From the NCBI RefSeq assembly GCF_015221995.1, contig NZ_JADFFM010000001.1, forward strand, positions 2,852,001 through 2,916,000: 64,000 nt of DNA. The letters are read 5' to 3'. Positions 32,139 through 41,360 of the stretch are shown here, piece by piece (positions within the stretch are counted from its first letter, which is position 1; the number at the start of each line of letters is the position of its first letter). Under the pieces are notes generated by a model. It did not search any database and had not been told where the DNA came from. It worked only from the letters and a program-made list of their open reading frames with translations. The DNA is from Mucilaginibacter boryungensis. GTDB lineage: Bacteria; Bacteroidota; Bacteroidia; Sphingobacteriales; Sphingobacteriaceae. The translations under genes and the position numbers were made by a program.

Positions 32139-32591
32139 TTATTTGTTCATATCACGCAACGCCTTCACCTTATCGTGGGCGGCTTTTAATACGCTTTGCT
32201 GACGCGTTAAAATCTCGCGCAGGTAAGTTGGCAGGGAGTCGTCTTCCAATACCATTTTATAAGCCTTCTGCGCTGCATCTTCACCAAATTCACAACTCTC
32301 TAAAACGGATTGATTAGATGAACCTAAAGCATCCTTCACACTCATCCATACGCGGTATATTTTACCGCTAATGGTTGTGCCAGTTTCAATTTCACCGCCC
32401 AGGCTTTGTACTTCAGTGCCTAACTCCATTTTAAATTGATGGCTTTCACCAATGCAATTTGTAAAAAGCTCCCTTAGTTCGGTATCTTCTTCTTTTAAAT
32501 CGTTCAGGGCTTTTTCGTATCCTGTAATACGATCATTATGGATCTCTATCAGATCATTTAAATTTTCAACTGTTACGCTTGTAGTTTCCAT
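32139..32591 (-). CDS. PA2169/DUF2383 four-helix protein
   Basis: A 150-residue soluble helical protein of the DUF2383 (PA2169-like) family, which has a ferritin-like four-helix shape. Visible stretches are LNDLIEIHNDRITGYEKAL, QFKMELGTEVQSLGGE with the ETGTTISGKIYRVWM turn, and CEFGEDAAQKAYKMVL. The function is not established; members are often linked with stress. It ends at a strong terminator, with a small lipoprotein gene 76 bp upstream. Confidence 0.85.
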   Translation of the reverse strand: METTSVTVENLNDLIEIHNDRITGYEKALNDLKEEDTELRELFTNCIGESHQFKMELGTEVQSLGGEIETGTTISGKIYRVWMSVKDALGSSNQSVLESCEFGEDAAQKAYKMVLEDDSLPTYLREILTRQQSVLKAAHDKVKALRDMNK

Positions 32592-32666
32592 GGTTATTGA
32601 TGTTTTTATACTTTGACAACATGCCGAAACGAAAATTGTTTAACTAAAAGTAAATATGATTTACAA

Positions 32667-32834
32667 TTAATTCCTTCCCCGAAACGCCGATATAAGCCAG
32701 ATGATAAGAAACACAACTACTAAAGCAACAATAATACCTACAGCAAAACTTGCTTTAAGTAATCCGCCGATAACCTGGCAACTGCTTAGTGTAGCTACTA
32801 CAAAGGCAATTAAAAAGATGTTAAGTTTTTTCAT
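32667..32834 (-). CDS. Small lipoprotein/membrane protein of 55 residues
   Basis: ATG at 32832-32834 opens a 55-residue ORF. The N-terminus is a lipoprotein signal with lipobox LSSCQ (Cys19), followed by a glycine-containing linker and a membrane helix (about 29-49, rich in V and I) and the basic end FRGRN. Short Bacteroidota proteins of this pattern are common and are sometimes mislabelled as phosphatidate cytidylyltransferase. Function unknown. The neighbour downstream is the DUF2383 gene, also associated with stress. Confidence 0.7.
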   Translation of the reverse strand: MKKLNIFLIAFVVATLSSCQVIGGLLKASFAVGIIVALVVVFLIIWLISAFRGRN

Positions 32835-33034
32835 AAGGTTGTTATTTATTTATTGATTTACAACTCCATATGTTTAGTTATTGTTTTCTTGTTTTACAAA
32901 CCTTAATAATTTTGCAGGTTATTTATCTGAAATCCCCAAATACTGACTTATCGTACATATTTGAAAGATTAATTGTTACAACATTAAACCTTTGTTATCT
33001 TTGTTAGTCAAAGATTCAAGCATTCGTTTATTAT

Positions 33035-33259
33035 ATGAGCTACGAGATACAACCGGGAATTGAAGTTGAAAATTGTATAAAGTGTGGAAGCAGGCCCGTG
33101 ATTGATCAGACCAAAAAAGGTTGGGAGGTTAAGTGCCCAAATGACGCTTGTAAAAATGTGATAGCAGCCCCGCTTGTAGATTTTGAAACCTGGAACAGGG
33201 TAAACAAAAAGAATGTCGACCTAAAACCTGGTGACAATAAATTTATGCGTTCGGCATAG
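33035..33259 (+). CDS. Small zinc-ribbon protein, Lar-like
   Basis: A 74-residue protein with two cysteine pairs, CIKCG near residue 15 and CPNDAC near residue 34, then FETWNRVN. This resembles the Lar (restriction alleviation) fold: a zinc ribbon followed by a conserved WN. Lar of Rac prophage modulates type I restriction. No prophage or restriction gene lies near, so the role here is unknown. It is 20 bp ahead of the ModF-like gene on the same strand. Confidence 0.65.
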   Translation: MSYEIQPGIEVENCIKCGSRPVIDQTKKGWEVKCPNDACKNVIAAPLVDFETWNRVNKKNVDLKPGDNKFMRSA

Positions 33260-33279
33260 ATTTCACTTTCTTAACTAAT

Positions 33280-34785
33280 ATGGATAGGCTATATTCGGGC
33301 CATCTTATGTCATCGTTACTTATTTCTGTCAATGAAGGTAGTATTAGCTATCCGGCAGTTACCGTATTAACCGATGTTTCCTTTGAGATTAACAAAGGAC
33401 AACATTGGGCATTTATAGGAGAAAGCGGATCGGGCAAAACTTCGTTGTTAAATATTATTGCCGGGAATCTTATCTTAAAAAAAGGGGTTATTACACGCGT
33501 TTTTACCGACGACACTAAGAATAATTCAGACTTCCATCATCATATAGCGTTTGTGAGCGCTAAACATCATTTCCGTAACCTGTCCAATACATCCGATTTT
33601 TATTATCAGCAACGTTACAACTCATCCGATTCGGAAGATGCACTAACTGTAGCCGACTATCTGAATGATATTCAATCTGACGATAGCATCTCACACTACT
33701 GGAATTACGATAAAGCAACAGCCCTGTTAAAATTAAGCACTTTAGCCGACAAGCAGCTAATCAAACTATCAAACGGCGAGACAAAACGATTAATGATAGC
33801 CGCTGCCTTGCTTAAAAATCCTGCATTGTTATTACTTGATAATCCGTTAGCAGGGCTGGATACCCAGACACGCGCTGAATTCAATGCAATCATTAATCAG
33901 ATTGCGGCTTCGGGTATAACCATAATTATGGCTACCAGCCCATATGAAGTACCCGAGGCTATTACACACATTGGTACTTTAAAAAACGGAAGGTTTTCTT
34001 CATTTTCAAAAGATCAGTTTAAAGCAGATGGTTTATTCGTTGAATCTTCAGCAACTGAAAATCTTGATCTCTTAGCACTGCTATACGACTACCCTGCCGA
34101 TAATTACACTGATATTGTGCGTATGAGCAATGTTAACATCCGGTATGGCAATAAGCTTATACTGAATAACATTAACTGGCAAATAAAACAGGGTGAACGG
34201 TGGGCATTGCTGGGGCCTAATGGCGCAGGAAAATCAACTTTATTAAGCTTGATTAATGGTGACAATCCACAGGCTTATGCTAATAATATTATACTGTTTG
34301 ATAAAAAACGCGGTAGTGGCGAAAGTATTTGGGATATTAAAAAAAGAACCGGATTTATATCGCCCGAATTATATCAATATTTCCCGGCAGATAGTAGTTG
34401 TTTACAAGCTATTGAATCGGGCTATTATGATACTACAGGCTTGTTTCGCCCGTCAGATAAAGCGAAAGCAGCCCATGCCCTGCAATGGATGAAAATGCTT
34501 GAAATAGCTCAATACGCACGGCAGTTATTAAAAAATATCCCGGCCAGCGCACAGCGCTTATGTTTGCTTGCGCGCGCTATGGTGAAAAGCCCGGCCTTAT
34601 TAATATTAGACGAACCTTGCCAGGGTATGGACGACCACCAGATCAGCCATTTTAAAGCCCTTATCGATGCTATTTGCCAACAGACCAACATAACCCTTAT
34701 TTATGTAACCCATTACGCTGAACACATTCCAAACAGCATCAGCAAGACTTTAAAACTGGACTCGGGTTTAATAATTGGAGATTAG
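33280..34785 (+). CDS. Double ABC ATPase, ModF-like
   Basis: A 501-residue cytosolic protein with two ABC ATPase domains. Domain 1 (about 10-240) has Walker A GESGSGKTSL, a variant signature LSNGETKRL, and Walker B LLLLDNPLAGLD with Asn in place of the usual catalytic Glu region. Domain 2 (about 275-500) has GPNGAGKSTL, a degenerate signature PASAQRLCL, and LLILDEPCQGMD, with VTHYAEHIP as the H-loop. This fits ModF/PhrA-like proteins of the molybdate group. No permease gene is adjacent. A second ATG lies 27 bp into the gene (33307) and may be the true start. Domain 1 may be a poor hydrolase, inferred from its Walker B. Confidence 0.8.
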   Translation: MDRLYSGHLMSSLLISVNEGSISYPAVTVLTDVSFEINKGQHWAFIGESGSGKTSLLNIIAGNLILKKGVITRVFTDDTKNNSDFHHHIAFVSAKHHFRNLSNTSDFYYQQRYNSSDSEDALTVADYLNDIQSDDSISHYWNYDKATALLKLSTLADKQLIKLSNGETKRLMIAAALLKNPALLLLDNPLAGLDTQTRAEFNAIINQIAASGITIIMATSPYEVPEAITHIGTLKNGRFSSFSKDQFKADGLFVESSATENLDLLALLYDYPADNYTDIVRMSNVNIRYGNKLILNNINWQIKQGERWALLGPNGAGKSTLLSLINGDNPQAYANNIILFDKKRGSGESIWDIKKRTGFISPELYQYFPADSSCLQAIESGYYDTTGLFRPSDKAKAAHALQWMKMLEIAQYARQLLKNIPASAQRLCLLARAMVKSPALLILDEPCQGMDDHQISHFKALIDAICQQTNITLIYVTHYAEHIPNSISKTLKLDSGLIIGD

Positions 34786-34804
34786 CTATGGTTCGATTAT
34801 TTTT

Positions 34805-34838
34805 AACTAATCACCAATTACTAATTCTATTCACTATC
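34805..34838. repeat. Heptamer-period repeat
   Basis: AACTAATCACCAATTACTAA and the bases after it follow a 7-bp period with CTAAT cores, the complement of the type after recN. Confidence 0.45.
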
Positions 34839-34866
34839 TTTAAGTCCATTAACCTATTTTTTCTTC

Positions 34867-36420
34867 ATGGCATTAAGTAAGCGCGGTAACTTTCACTGGC
34901 TGATTGGCATTTTTGCGGTAATAAAAATCACATTAAACTTATTTGCAATATCACACTTTGGGTTTCACCGCGATGAGCTTTTACATCTGGTGCTGGCCGA
35001 TCATTTGGATTGGGGTTATAAGGAAGTACCGCCGTTAATTGCAGTGTTAGCTTATATCAGTATTCATGTATTTGGAACATCTGTTTTCGCGGCACGCATA
35101 CTTACTACACTTTGTGCTGGTTTAATAATTTGGATAACTGGATTAATAGTGGTAGAACTTGGCGGCCGCAAATTTGCTATTACAATAGCCTGTATAGCTA
35201 TGCTGTTTGCGCCGGCCTTTGTAGCCAGCGGCTATTTGTTTCAACCCGTAGTGTTCGATCAGTTTTGGTGGGTGCTGGCAGTATGGCTTTTAGTAAAATA
35301 CGTTAACACCCAGCAACCAAAATACCTTTATTGGCTGGGTGCTGCTGTTGGCTTTGGTATGCTTACCAAATATACCATGGCCTTTTTTACATTTGCTTTG
35401 CTGCTGGGCATACTGATAAGCAAACAACGCCGTATTTTATTTAATAAACATGTATTTATCGCTTTTTTAATTGCTACATTAATATTTCTTCCCAATGCTA
35501 TTTGGCAATACCTGCATCATTTTCCGTTTGTAACCCATATGCACACCCTGCAAAAAGAGCAACTGGATTACAACAACCGGGGCGATTTTATTAAACAGCA
35601 ACTTTTAGTGAATGGAACTGCGCTATTTGTATGGATAGCGGGGTTTATATTCCTGTTATTCTCGTTCCGCTTGCGCAAATTTCAGTTCCTTGCATTTGCT
35701 TATATGCTGATATTTTTGTTTTTAGTATTAATGCACGGTAAACAATACTACCTGTTCGGCGCTTATCCTATGCTGTTTGCCGCGGGTGGTATTGCTTTTG
35801 AACGTTTATTAAAATCGTGGCGCCCCGCATTACGTATCGTGGTCGTTATTCTGTTGACCGTACCCAATCTTTTTCTATTCCCGGTTTTATTGCCGGTATT
35901 GCCTATTAACCAAACCCTGGCCTGGTTTAGGTTTACTGATAAACTTCATGTTTTTGATTTTGCAGTTACCTGGGAAGATCATAAAAAACATGGCACCACG
36001 CAGGATTATGGCGATATGTTTGGGTGGGATGAATTATCTCAAAAAGTAGCAGGCGCTTATCATCAACTTACCCCCCAACAGCAAAAGCAAACCATGATAT
36101 TTGCCAGCAATTACGGACAAGCAGGAGCTATTCATCATTTTGCAAAACAATACAATATGCCCGATGTGGTTAGCTTGAATAGCAGTTTTGCATTATGGGC
36201 GCCTGACCACCCCCAGTTTAAATACATGATATATGTAGATACCAATTATGACCCGGATATTAAAGATTTAACGCCGATGGTTAGCCAGGTGCGTGAAATT
36301 GGCAAAATAACCGCGCCCCTGGCAGTAGAATATGGAACTACCATTTATCTGTTTACCGATCCAAAACCTGTTTTGTTTGACCGATATAATAAGGAGTTGG
36401 CCAGGAAAAACATGGAATAA
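34867..36420 (+). CDS. Glycosyltransferase family 39 (PMT_2/ArnT-like)
   Basis: A 517-residue membrane protein with about ten to twelve hydrophobic segments. The first loop carries the acidic motif of the GT-C fold (HFGFHRDELLHLVLADHLD), whose Asp-Glu pair is expected to be catalytic. The PMT_2 core follows with VPPLIAVLAY. The C-terminal 110 residues are soluble. It probably uses a polyprenyl-phosphate sugar donor on the outer face of the inner membrane to modify lipid or protein. The acceptor is unknown. It is transcribed from its own start. Confidence 0.85.
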   Translation: MALSKRGNFHWLIGIFAVIKITLNLFAISHFGFHRDELLHLVLADHLDWGYKEVPPLIAVLAYISIHVFGTSVFAARILTTLCAGLIIWITGLIVVELGGRKFAITIACIAMLFAPAFVASGYLFQPVVFDQFWWVLAVWLLVKYVNTQQPKYLYWLGAAVGFGMLTKYTMAFFTFALLLGILISKQRRILFNKHVFIAFLIATLIFLPNAIWQYLHHFPFVTHMHTLQKEQLDYNNRGDFIKQQLLVNGTALFVWIAGFIFLLFSFRLRKFQFLAFAYMLIFLFLVLMHGKQYYLFGAYPMLFAAGGIAFERLLKSWRPALRIVVVILLTVPNLFLFPVLLPVLPINQTLAWFRFTDKLHVFDFAVTWEDHKKHGTTQDYGDMFGWDELSQKVAGAYHQLTPQQQKQTMIFASNYGQAGAIHHFAKQYNMPDVVSLNSSFALWAPDHPQFKYMIYVDTNYDPDIKDLTPMVSQVREIGKITAPLAVEYGTTIYLFTDPKPVLFDRYNKELARKNME

Positions 36421-36498
36421 ATTTGTGAATTGTGATTTGTTTAACATCGACAAAACAAATCAGGATAATTATAATTATTGATACAATACTCATTAAAA

Positions 36499-36870
36499 AT
36501 GCGCGGTCTTAAAACTATTATTTTCCTTATCATATCCAACACCTTTATGACCTTTGCATGGTATGGGCATTTGAAATTCAAAGATTATAGCTGGGGGAAA
36601 AGCCTTGGTTTAATATCCATAATTCTTATTAGCTGGGGATTGGCATTCTTTGAGTATATGTTTCAGGTACCGGCTAACAGGGCTGGTTTTAAAGGAGATG
36701 GCGGCCCTTATAGCCTGGTGCAGTTAAAAACCATACAAGAAGCCATCACGTTAACCGTTTTTATGGTGTTCAGTATTATCTTTTTTAAAACTGAAAAGTT
36801 TGGCTGGAACCACCTGGTGGGTTTCGGGCTGATTGTATTGGCTGTATTTGTGATATTTAAGAAATGGTGA
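36499..36870 (+). CDS. DMT/DUF486 family small membrane protein
   Basis: A 123-residue protein with four membrane segments (about 5-25, 35-52, 80-98, 103-120) and the family's FMTFAWYGHLKFK and FEYMFQVPANR stretches. It belongs to the DUF486 group of small transporters related to the drug/metabolite transporter superfamily. The ATG at 36499 is preferred; a TTG lies 21 bp upstream. Substrate unknown. It follows the GT39 gene by about 80 bp. Confidence 0.85.
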   Translation: MRGLKTIIFLIISNTFMTFAWYGHLKFKDYSWGKSLGLISIILISWGLAFFEYMFQVPANRAGFKGDGGPYSLVQLKTIQEAITLTVFMVFSIIFFKTEKFGWNHLVGFGLIVLAVFVIFKKW

Positions 36871-36909
36871 TTGGGAGAGATTCAAGAACTAAGACTCAGG
36901 GTTCTAAAA

Positions 36910-37566
36910 CTAAATTTCTTTCAACGCCTTTATAGTCCCTAATTGATCCTTAGCCGAAAAAACAAAATTGCCTGCTACTAATACATTGGCGCCCGCTTCA
37001 ATTAACATGGCGGCATTTTGAAGGGACACGCCACCATCAATTTCAATATACAGGTTAGGATTTCGACCGTCGGCCATGTTGCTTAGCTCGCGTATTTTTT
37101 TGTAGGTATTATTAATAAATTGTTGCCCCCCGAAACCCGGGTTCACAGACATGATCAATACGATATCTACATCTTCAATGATATCATCCAGCAATGCAAC
37201 TGGTGTATGTGGGTTTAATGCCACCCCTGCTTTACAACCCAAATCTTTTATGGCATGTATAGTGCGGTGCAGGTGCGTACAGGTTTCATAGTGCACTGTC
37301 ATATGGTCGGCCCCGGCGTCTTTAAAAGCCTGCAAGTAACTGTCGGGATCGCTGATCATCAAATGCACATCAAGCGGCTTTTTTGCATGCTGTTTAACAG
37401 CTTTAACTACCGGCAGGCCAAATGATATATTCGGCACAAAATGGCCGTCCATAATATCCACATGTATCCAATCCGCTTCGCTATTATTTATCATTTCAAT
37501 ATCGCGTTGCAGGTTAGCAAAATCGGCTGCTAAAATAGATGGGGCTATTAAATGGTTATTGGTCAT
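36910..37566 (-). CDS. rpe: Ribulose-phosphate 3-epimerase
   Basis: A 218-residue enzyme of the pentose phosphate pathway that interconverts ribulose-5-P and xylulose-5-P. The TIM barrel starts IAPSILAADFANLQ, the metal and catalytic loop has HVDIMDGHFVPNISFG (Asp and His ligands), HLMISDPD follows, and SVNPGFGGQQFI is the signature near the C-terminus. The length is normal. It ends convergently with the DUF486 gene. On the same strand, 36 bp upstream, lies the toxin-antitoxin pair. Confidence 0.95.
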   Translation of the reverse strand: MTNNHLIAPSILAADFANLQRDIEMINNSEADWIHVDIMDGHFVPNISFGLPVVKAVKQHAKKPLDVHLMISDPDSYLQAFKDAGADHMTVHYETCTHLHRTIHAIKDLGCKAGVALNPHTPVALLDDIIEDVDIVLIMSVNPGFGGQQFINNTYKKIRELSNMADGRNPNLYIEIDGGVSLQNAAMLIEAGANVLVAGNFVFSAKDQLGTIKALKEI

Positions 37567-37602
37567 GATAAGATATGATGTTACTGCAAAAATAAAATTA
37601 GT

Positions 37603-37941
37603 TTATAAATAAATTTCATAAACACCCAATTCGTCATTGAGCATAAAATCTAAAATTTTTTGTTCGCGCAAAAGTAATTGTTCTGATATTATCGATGTAT
37701 TAATATTGCCGGTTCGCAACCATATTATCTTAGGAGGAAAGGAATATAGATTGTGTATATCAATGAAATCTTCATCAAACGTTAGGATTAGATAATCATT
37801 CGCTTTCGCAAACTTCCATATTGCCATATCAGACAATGGTTTTATCCCTACAATTTCATTTACGGGCAAAATATCCCATTCTGTTAGCAAGCGTTTAATG
37901 CGCCATGAAATATTTTCATCTGCAAGCAGGCGAATCGTCAT
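37603..37941 (-). CDS. DUF5615 PIN-like toxin of a toxin-antitoxin pair
   Basis: A 112-residue PIN-like protein. The acidic active-site set is visible in LLADENISWRIKRLL (Asp, Glu), the middle segment with DMAIWKFAK, and ILTFDEDFIDI. DUF5615 proteins are the likely nuclease toxins of a family that pairs with DUF433 antitoxins. The start overlaps the antitoxin stop by 4 bp, so translation is coupled. RNase activity is inferred from the PIN-like fold, not from the local sequence. Confidence 0.85.
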   Translation of the reverse strand: MTIRLLADENISWRIKRLLTEWDILPVNEIVGIKPLSDMAIWKFAKANDYLILTFDEDFIDIHNLYSFPPKIIWLRTGNINTSIISEQLLLREQKILDFMLNDELGVYEIYL

Positions 37942-38168
37942 GCTACTTTAATAGTGCGCTCTTTATTAGCCGCGTAAGCAAGACATGATAATATTTGTTC
38001 TTCGGTGAGTTGGGGGAAATCAGAAAGAATTTCCTGATGCGTCATACCTGCAGCCAACCATTGCAGCACATCATATACAGTGATACGTGTCCCTTTAATA
38101 ACAGGTTTGCCAAACCTTATTTCAGGATTAACCTCAATATATAATTTATAATCAACTGCAATTGCCAT
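37938..38168 (-). CDS. DUF433 antitoxin
   Basis: A 76-residue DUF433 protein. It carries the family start EIRFGKPVIKGTRITVYDVL, with a helix-turn-helix-like end (LTEEQILSCLAYAAN). DUF433 proteins are DNA-binding antitoxins paired with PIN-like toxins. It is the first gene of the pair and overlaps the toxin start. It probably represses its own promoter. Confidence 0.88.
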   Translation of the reverse strand: MAIAVDYKLYIEVNPEIRFGKPVIKGTRITVYDVLQWLAAGMTHQEILSDFPQLTEEQILSCLAYAANKERTIKVA

Positions 38169-38221
38169 AATACAAACTTAATATTTTAAACGGATAGTAT
38201 CAATTGAATGACTTAGGATAC

Positions 38222-38497
38222 TTAATCACAATTCTGTAGCAAATCGTAGTATTTGCGTATCAGTTCTGTATCGTAGTTAACAAGGGAGTTATATGCTTCG
38301 GTAACCAGCTCGGTAAGGATTGATGCGCCTAATGTACCGGCACCGTTGGGGATATCTTCGTAATATCTAATTAATTCTTTAACACGGATAATCTCATAAA
38401 GCAGTGCCTGAATTAAATCAGTCTGAGCGTTCCCATGCCCTCCGGAAGAATGATGGTTAAGGAAATCTAAAGGATTATCGGTATTGGCGGAAGTCAT
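38222..38497 (-). CDS. Small protein of unknown function
   Basis: A 91-residue soluble protein, rich in helix-forming residues from residue 25 (DLIQALLYEIIRVKELIRYY). It has a His/Gly segment, NHHSSGGHGN, near the N-terminus and a conserved-looking LGASILTELVTEAYNSL. It has no signal peptide. It may be a small Bacteroidota-specific protein; no function recognised. It lies 53 bp upstream of the DUF433 gene. Confidence 0.6.
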   Translation of the reverse strand: MTSANTDNPLDFLNHHSSGGHGNAQTDLIQALLYEIIRVKELIRYYEDIPNGAGTLGASILTELVTEAYNSLVNYDTELIRKYYDLLQNCD

Positions 38498-38618
38498 TTT
38501 AATTGGATGCGCGCACTTAATTAGAATTGATTAGAAGTTTTTGGTATTATTCTTAATTAAGGAAATACTAAAAAAGTGTTTTTGTTTTAATTATTTACAT
38601 TTTTTTTCAAAAAACTAA

Positions 38619-38643
38619 AAAAGCCCCTTAAAAAGGGGCTTTT
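38619..38643 (-). terminator. Terminator of pnp
   Basis: AAAAGCCCCTT and AAGGGGCTTTT (38619-38629, 38633-38643) form an 11-bp stem with a 3-base loop. On the minus strand it follows the pnp stop at 38665 by about 20 bp. The flanks are A/T runs, so it may work in both directions. Confidence 0.85.
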
Positions 38644-38664
38644 ATTAAATATTACTTAATAAAA

Positions 38665-40800
38665 TTAATTAGCAGAGGCTGGTCTTTCCGGCTTTGGCAA
38701 TAAAGCCTTGCGCGATAGTTTCAGCTTACCCTGTTTATCAACTTCCAATAATTTAACTTTTACTATTTCACCAATCTCAAACACACCGTCCATTGTTTCA
38801 ATGCGTTTGTGATCGATCTCTGAAATGTGCAGCAAACCATCTTTACCAGGCATAATTTCAATAAATGCACCGAAAGGCATAATCGAGCGTACTTTACCTT
38901 CATAAGTTTCGCCAACTTCTGGTTTCATGGCAATAGCTTTAATACGGCCAACGGCAGCATCAATAGCAGCTTTGTCATCAGCAAATATTTGTACTACGCC
39001 CTGATTGCCAACTTCTTCAATAGAAATAGTGGCACCGGTTTCGCGTTGCATTTCCTGGATAATTTTACCACCCGGGCCAATTACGGCACCAATATATTCT
39101 TTATCTATACGGATGGTAACAATACGTGGCGCGTGTGGCTTGTAATCTTCGCGAGGAGCTTCAATTGTTTTAGCCATTTCACCTAAAATATGCAAACGGC
39201 CAGCTTTTGCCTGATCTAATGCTTTCCCTAAAACTTCGTATGACAGACCGTTGATCTTCAAGTCCATTTGGCAAGCAACAATACCATTTTTAGTACCGGT
39301 TACTTTAAAGTCCATATCACCTAAGTGGTCTTCGTCGCCAAGGATATCTGAAAGGATAGCATATTTGGTACCCATTTCGTTAGTAATTAAGCCCATGGCA
39401 ATACCTGATACAGGCTCCTTGATCTTAATCCCTGCATCCATCAGCGCTAATGTGCCCGCACAAACGGTGGCCATTGATGACGAACCGTTTGATTCCAGGA
39501 TATCAGAAACGATACGGATAGTGTAAGGGTTCTCATCGTCAGCTGGTAATACTTGTTTTAATGAACGCATTGCCAAGTTACCATGACCGATCTCGCGGCG
39601 GCCTGCTCCCCTGTTAGGGCGCACCTCGCCTGTTGAGAAACCAGGGAAATTATAGTGCAGCAGAAATTTTTGGTAACCGTTAATAAACGCGCCGTCAATC
39701 ATTTGCTCGTCATCCTTAGCCCCTAAGGTAACGGTGGTTAACGATTGGGTTTCGCCACGGGTAAATACCGCCGAACCGTGCGCTGCAGGTAAGTAACCTA
39801 CTTCGCTCCAGATAGGGCGTATCTCGGTAGTTTTACGGCCATCTAAACGTTTGCCTTCATCAAGTACCAGATTACGGATAGCGTCGTATTCAACGTCGTG
39901 ATAGTATTTCTTAGCCAGGAATTTGGTAACGTCGTCAATCTCGCCTAAAGTAGCGATATAATTGTCGCGCACTTCTTTAAATTTAGCACTGCGCTCGTCT
40001 TTACCAGAGGCTGAAGATGCGATAGCGTAAACCTGATCATAAGTAGCAGCATAAATTGCTTTCTTCAGGTCTTCATTATGGTTTTCGTGGCTGTAGGTAC
40101 GTTTTTCAGTTTTACCAACAGCTTCAGTTAGTTCACGCTGGATTAAACAGTGGTGTTTAATGGCGGTATGGGCAAATTTAATTGCCTCCAGCATTTCTTC
40201 TTCTTGTATCTCTTTGCATTCGCCTTCAACCATGTTGATATCGAACTCAGAACCGGCTACGATAAATTCTAACGTCGCGCGCTCAAGGTCGCTTAAGGTT
40301 GGGTTAATCACCAGCTGCCCGTCAATTTTAGCTACACGGACTTCAGAGATTGGGCCATTAAAAGGTATATCAGAAACAGCCAGTGCTGCTGACGCTGCCA
40401 AACCGGCAAGGCAATCAGGCATAATGTTTTTGTCGGCTGATATTAACGAGATCATTACCTGGGTATCAGCATGATAATCTTCAGGGAATAATGGGCGCAG
40501 CGCGCGGTCAACCAAACGTGAAATTAATACTTCATAGTCTGACAGACGTGCCTCGCGGCGTAAAAAACCACCCGGGATACGACCTGTTGCGGCGTATTTC
40601 TCCTGGTAGTCAACAGAAAGTGGTAAAAAATCAACCCCTTCTTTAGCTTCAAACGATGAAACTACGGTAGCCAGCAACATGGTGTCACCCATTTTTACTA
40701 CCACGCTTCCATGCGCTTGTTTGGCCAGCTTACCGGTTTCGATCTCAATGGTGCGGCCGTCACCTAAATCAATAACCTTTTTAATTACATTTAAACTCAT
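38665..40800 (-). CDS. pnp: Polyribonucleotide nucleotidyltransferase
   Basis: A 711-residue PNPase, a 3'-5' phosphorolytic exoribonuclease of the RNA degradosome. Two RNase PH domains flank a helical linker ([17 protein letters not shown] in the first, [19 protein letters not shown] and [15 protein letters not shown] in the second). A KH domain ([12 protein letters not shown]) and an S1 domain ([20 protein letters not shown]) close the protein. The ATG at 40800 gives MSLNVIKK, the usual start; 21 bp further upstream another in-frame ATG gives an unusual MHHNAKK start. The gene follows rpsO on the same strand, the common order. Confidence 0.95.
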   Translation of the reverse strand: MSLNVIKKVIDLGDGRTIEIETGKLAKQAHGSVVVKMGDTMLLATVVSSFEAKEGVDFLPLSVDYQEKYAATGRIPGGFLRREARLSDYEVLISRLVDRALRPLFPEDYHADTQVMISLISADKNIMPDCLAGLAASAALAVSDIPFNGPISEVRVAKIDGQLVINPTLSDLERATLEFIVAGSEFDINMVEGECKEIQEEEMLEAIKFAHTAIKHHCLIQRELTEAVGKTEKRTYSHENHNEDLKKAIYAATYDQVYAIASSASGKDERSAKFKEVRDNYIATLGEIDDVTKFLAKKYYHDVEYDAIRNLVLDEGKRLDGRKTTEIRPIWSEVGYLPAAHGSAVFTRGETQSLTTVTLGAKDDEQMIDGAFINGYQKFLLHYNFPGFSTGEVRPNRGAGRREIGHGNLAMRSLKQVLPADDENPYTIRIVSDILESNGSSSMATVCAGTLALMDAGIKIKEPVSGIAMGLITNEMGTKYAILSDILGDEDHLGDMDFKVTGTKNGIVACQMDLKINGLSYEVLGKALDQAKAGRLHILGEMAKTIEAPREDYKPHAPRIVTIRIDKEYIGAVIGPGGKIIQEMQRETGATISIEEVGNQGVVQIFADDKAAIDAAVGRIKAIAMKPEVGETYEGKVRSIMPFGAFIEIMPGKDGLLHISEIDHKRIETMDGVFEIGEIVKVKLLEVDKQGKLKLSRKALLPKPERPASAN

Positions 40801-40879
40801 CTTTTTTGCGTTGTGATGCACCTTTCATCTTTAGGGGCGCACCGGTTTTATATATTGTAAAGTTGTTTCGAACAAAGTA

Positions 40880-40912
40880 AAAAAGCCATTCGACTAACGA
40901 ACGGCTTTTTTT
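40880..40912 (-). terminator. Terminator of rpsO
   Basis: AAAAAGCC-A-TTCG pairs with CGAA-C-GGCTTTTT with one internal mismatch. On the minus strand it follows the rpsO stop, 17 bp beyond 40930. It may limit but not exclude read-through into pnp. Confidence 0.65.
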
Positions 40913-40929
40913 GCAAAAACGCGGAAAGT

Positions 40930-41208
40930 TTATTTAATGATATCCCTAAGCTCTAAAGCTTTGATAATAGCACGATATCTTTCAATGTCTTTTTTGTACA
41001 GGTATGCCAGCAATCCGCGGCGTTTACCTACTAATTTTTGCAGCGACAACTGGGTTGAAAAATCCTTGCGGTTTTTTTTCAGGTGACCAGTTAAATGCGC
41101 TATGCGGGTGGTGAATAAAGCAACCTGTGCTTCAGTTGAACCAGTGTTGGTAGCAACGCCACCGTGTTTTGCAAAGATCTCTGCCTTTGCTTCTTTACTT
41201 AGATACAT
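40930..41208 (-). CDS. rpsO: Ribosomal protein S15
   Basis: A 92-residue 30S protein. The family pattern TGSTEAQVALFTTRIAHLT, then HLKKNRKDFSTQ and LQKLVGKRRGLLAYLYKKD, is clear. S15 binds the central domain of 16S rRNA early in assembly and in some bacteria represses its own mRNA. The gene is followed by pnp on the same strand. A dyad lies over its promoter at 41261-41294. Confidence 0.96.
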   Translation of the reverse strand: MYLSKEAKAEIFAKHGGVATNTGSTEAQVALFTTRIAHLTGHLKKNRKDFSTQLSLQKLVGKRRGLLAYLYKKDIERYRAIIKALELRDIIK

Positions 41209-41253
41209 TACTTGAATAGTATTAAAGCGTAAAAACTTTTGTTAATTGTGGCG

Positions 41254-41294
41254 CAAAGATACTATAACCGTTGCATAATTGCAACAGTTATAGT
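41254..41294 (-). promoter_or_regulatory. rpsO promoter with overlapping dyad
   Basis: On the minus strand TATCTTTG (41254-41261) matches TAnnTTTG exactly, 45 bp ahead of the rpsO start. Directly upstream is a near-perfect dyad: 41261-41275 against 41280-41294, 15-bp arms with one mismatch and a 4-base loop (TAAT). It spans the region between -7 and -33 and could be an operator or a hairpin repeat. No -33 TTTG is visible in it. Confidence 0.55.
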
Positions 41295-41327
41295 GATTAG
41301 TTAATTGGTGATTAGAGATTAGTTTTT
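41293..41327. repeat. Heptamer-period repeat upstream of the thioesterase
   Basis: GTGATTAGTTAATTGGTGAT and the bases after it follow a 7-bp period with ATTAG cores, similar to the block after recN. It lies between rpsO and the thioesterase gene. Confidence 0.5.
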
Positions 41328-41360
41328 GCATATCCACACATTCACTACCTTTGTCATTCT

